Shown piece by piece: positions 5,024 through 5,539 of a DNA stretch of 5,539 nt. This stretch comes from Caulobacteraceae bacterium (GTDB lineage: Bacteria; Pseudomonadota; Alphaproteobacteria; Caulobacterales; Caulobacteraceae): assembly GCA_003161535.1 (NCBI GenBank), contig PMOM01000295.1:3534-9072 (forward strand). The letters are read 5' to 3'. How positions within the stretch are numbered: position 1 is the first letter of the stretch; every line of letters begins with the position of its first letter. The translations under genes were made by a program, and so were the position numbers. Under the pieces are notes generated by a model that ran no database searches, was not told where the DNA came from, and was given only the letters and a program-made list of their open reading frames with translations.

Positions 5024-5539
5024 GGCCGTTCCCGAAAGACGCTCAATCCACCCTCCTTGGCCAAGGCGAGCATTTCGCGGTCTCCGTCGCTGTCGCCGTA
5101 GGCTGCTTCCAGGCGAACGTCCACGCCCAAGGCCGCCCGAAGACGGGCGACCTTCTCCGGGCCCCGGCAATTGGCGCCTTCGAGAGCGCCGGTCACGCGG
5201 CCCCCGGCGCCGAAGGCCAGGCGCGTCCCAATTAGATCATCGGCCTCCAGGTCCTGTGCGAATGGGGCGACGAGAATCTCCGGGGAGGCGGTGACGATGA
5301 TCCGGCGCGCGCCTCGGCTCCCCCAGTTGCGCCAGCATCTCAGAGCGTCCGGACGCAACAAACCCGCGGACCACCGCGTCGCGAAGCGCCGCGCATCGGC
5401 TTCCAGCTCGGCGCGAGGAAGGCCGCTCAGAAATTGACCGATCGCCGCTGCCTTCAGGCGTCCGCGGTCGCGATGCAGACCGTAGAGGATGGCCGCCGGC
5501 GCTAGGCGCGCCAAGCCAAACCCGTAACGGGCCGCGCCC
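5020..5539 (-). CDS. cicA: CicA-like HAD-superfamily phosphatase, N-terminus beyond window
   Basis: HAD-superfamily hydrolase of the phosphoserine-phosphatase-like (IB) type; 172 residues are visible. The reading frame is open to the window edge and the only start inside is a TTG at 5512-5514, so the true start and motif I (the nucleophile DxDxT) lie outside. Numbering from the first visible residue: motif II is IIVTASPE (80-87) with Thr83/Ser85; motif III is Lys129 in GPEKVARLR; motif IV is YGDSDGDREM (147-156) with Asp149 and Asp153 for Mg. The helical cap covers about 20-75. Apart from the missing edge nothing suggests decay. The position next to clpP and the phosphatase type match CicA of Caulobacter crescentus, reported (from memory) as a phosphotransferase-superfamily protein whose level must be precise for growth and cell shape. 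Its substrate is not known to me. It runs against clpP and is coupled to the 87-residue gene. The family is secure; the cicA name rests on neighbourhood and recall. Confidence 0.85.
   Translation of the reverse strand, partial: GAARYGFGLARLAPAAILYGLHRDRGRLKAAAIGQFLSGLPRAELEADARRFATRWSAGLLRPDALRCWRNWGSRGARRIIVTASPEILVAPFAQDLEADDLIGTRLAFGAGGRVTGALEGANCRGPEKVARLRAALGVDVRLEAAYGDSDGDREMLALAKEGGLSVFRERP

Noticed and set aside
5024..5170. Longer version of the 87-residue protein
   Set aside because: The extra part reads as the out-of-frame shadow of the phosphatase gene; the ATGA overlap gives a much better start.

Overview
The window is a GC-rich stretch of chromosome that most likely comes from an alphaproteobacterium of the Caulobacterales (Caulobacter/Phenylobacterium-like). 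This rests on three things: the ClpP protein matches remembered Caulobacter ClpP closely along its length; tig and clpP are followed by a HAD phosphatase that looks like CicA, as in the Caulobacter crescentus tig-clpP-cicA-clpX-lon region (from memory); and base composition is high GC. The species cannot be named from sequence alone.

Layout from left to right. Positions 39-1118 (+) encode an exported lipoprotein with WxPGxW repeats and a Pro/Arg/Ala-rich tail. Positions 1220-1579 (+) encode a small secreted TPR protein. Positions 1658-1742 (+) hold tRNA-Leu(UAG) with an encoded CCA end and a good sigma-70-like promoter. A leader of about 158 bases then separates the tRNA from tig (1901-3463, +, trigger factor). 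That leader carries a second promoter candidate, a terminator-like hairpin with a short T run, and a perfect 14-base palindrome. clpP (3537-4169, +) follows tig after 73 bases. A perfect 9-bp hairpin lies just after clpP. Positions 4268-4717 (+) encode a small exported protein of unknown function. The right end is read from the minus strand: a cicA-like HAD phosphatase, cut by the window edge (5020-5539), overlaps by four bases an 87-residue unknown protein (4760-5023), and the pair converges on the 149-residue gene.

The functional core is protein quality control. Trigger factor handles nascent chains at the ribosome, and ClpP is the proteolytic chamber that works with ClpX or ClpA (neither seen here). 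Trigger factor is also known to feed some substrates to ClpXP. CicA, from memory of Caulobacter work, is a phosphotransferase-superfamily protein whose dosage matters for growth. The two left-hand genes and the 149-residue gene are envelope or periplasmic proteins with no visible link to proteolysis.

I see no mobile element, CRISPR array or defence system, and no clear new system. The most unusual features are the histidine-rich plus lysine/alanine-rich extension of trigger factor, the structured leader in front of tig, and the coupled cicA/87-residue pair.
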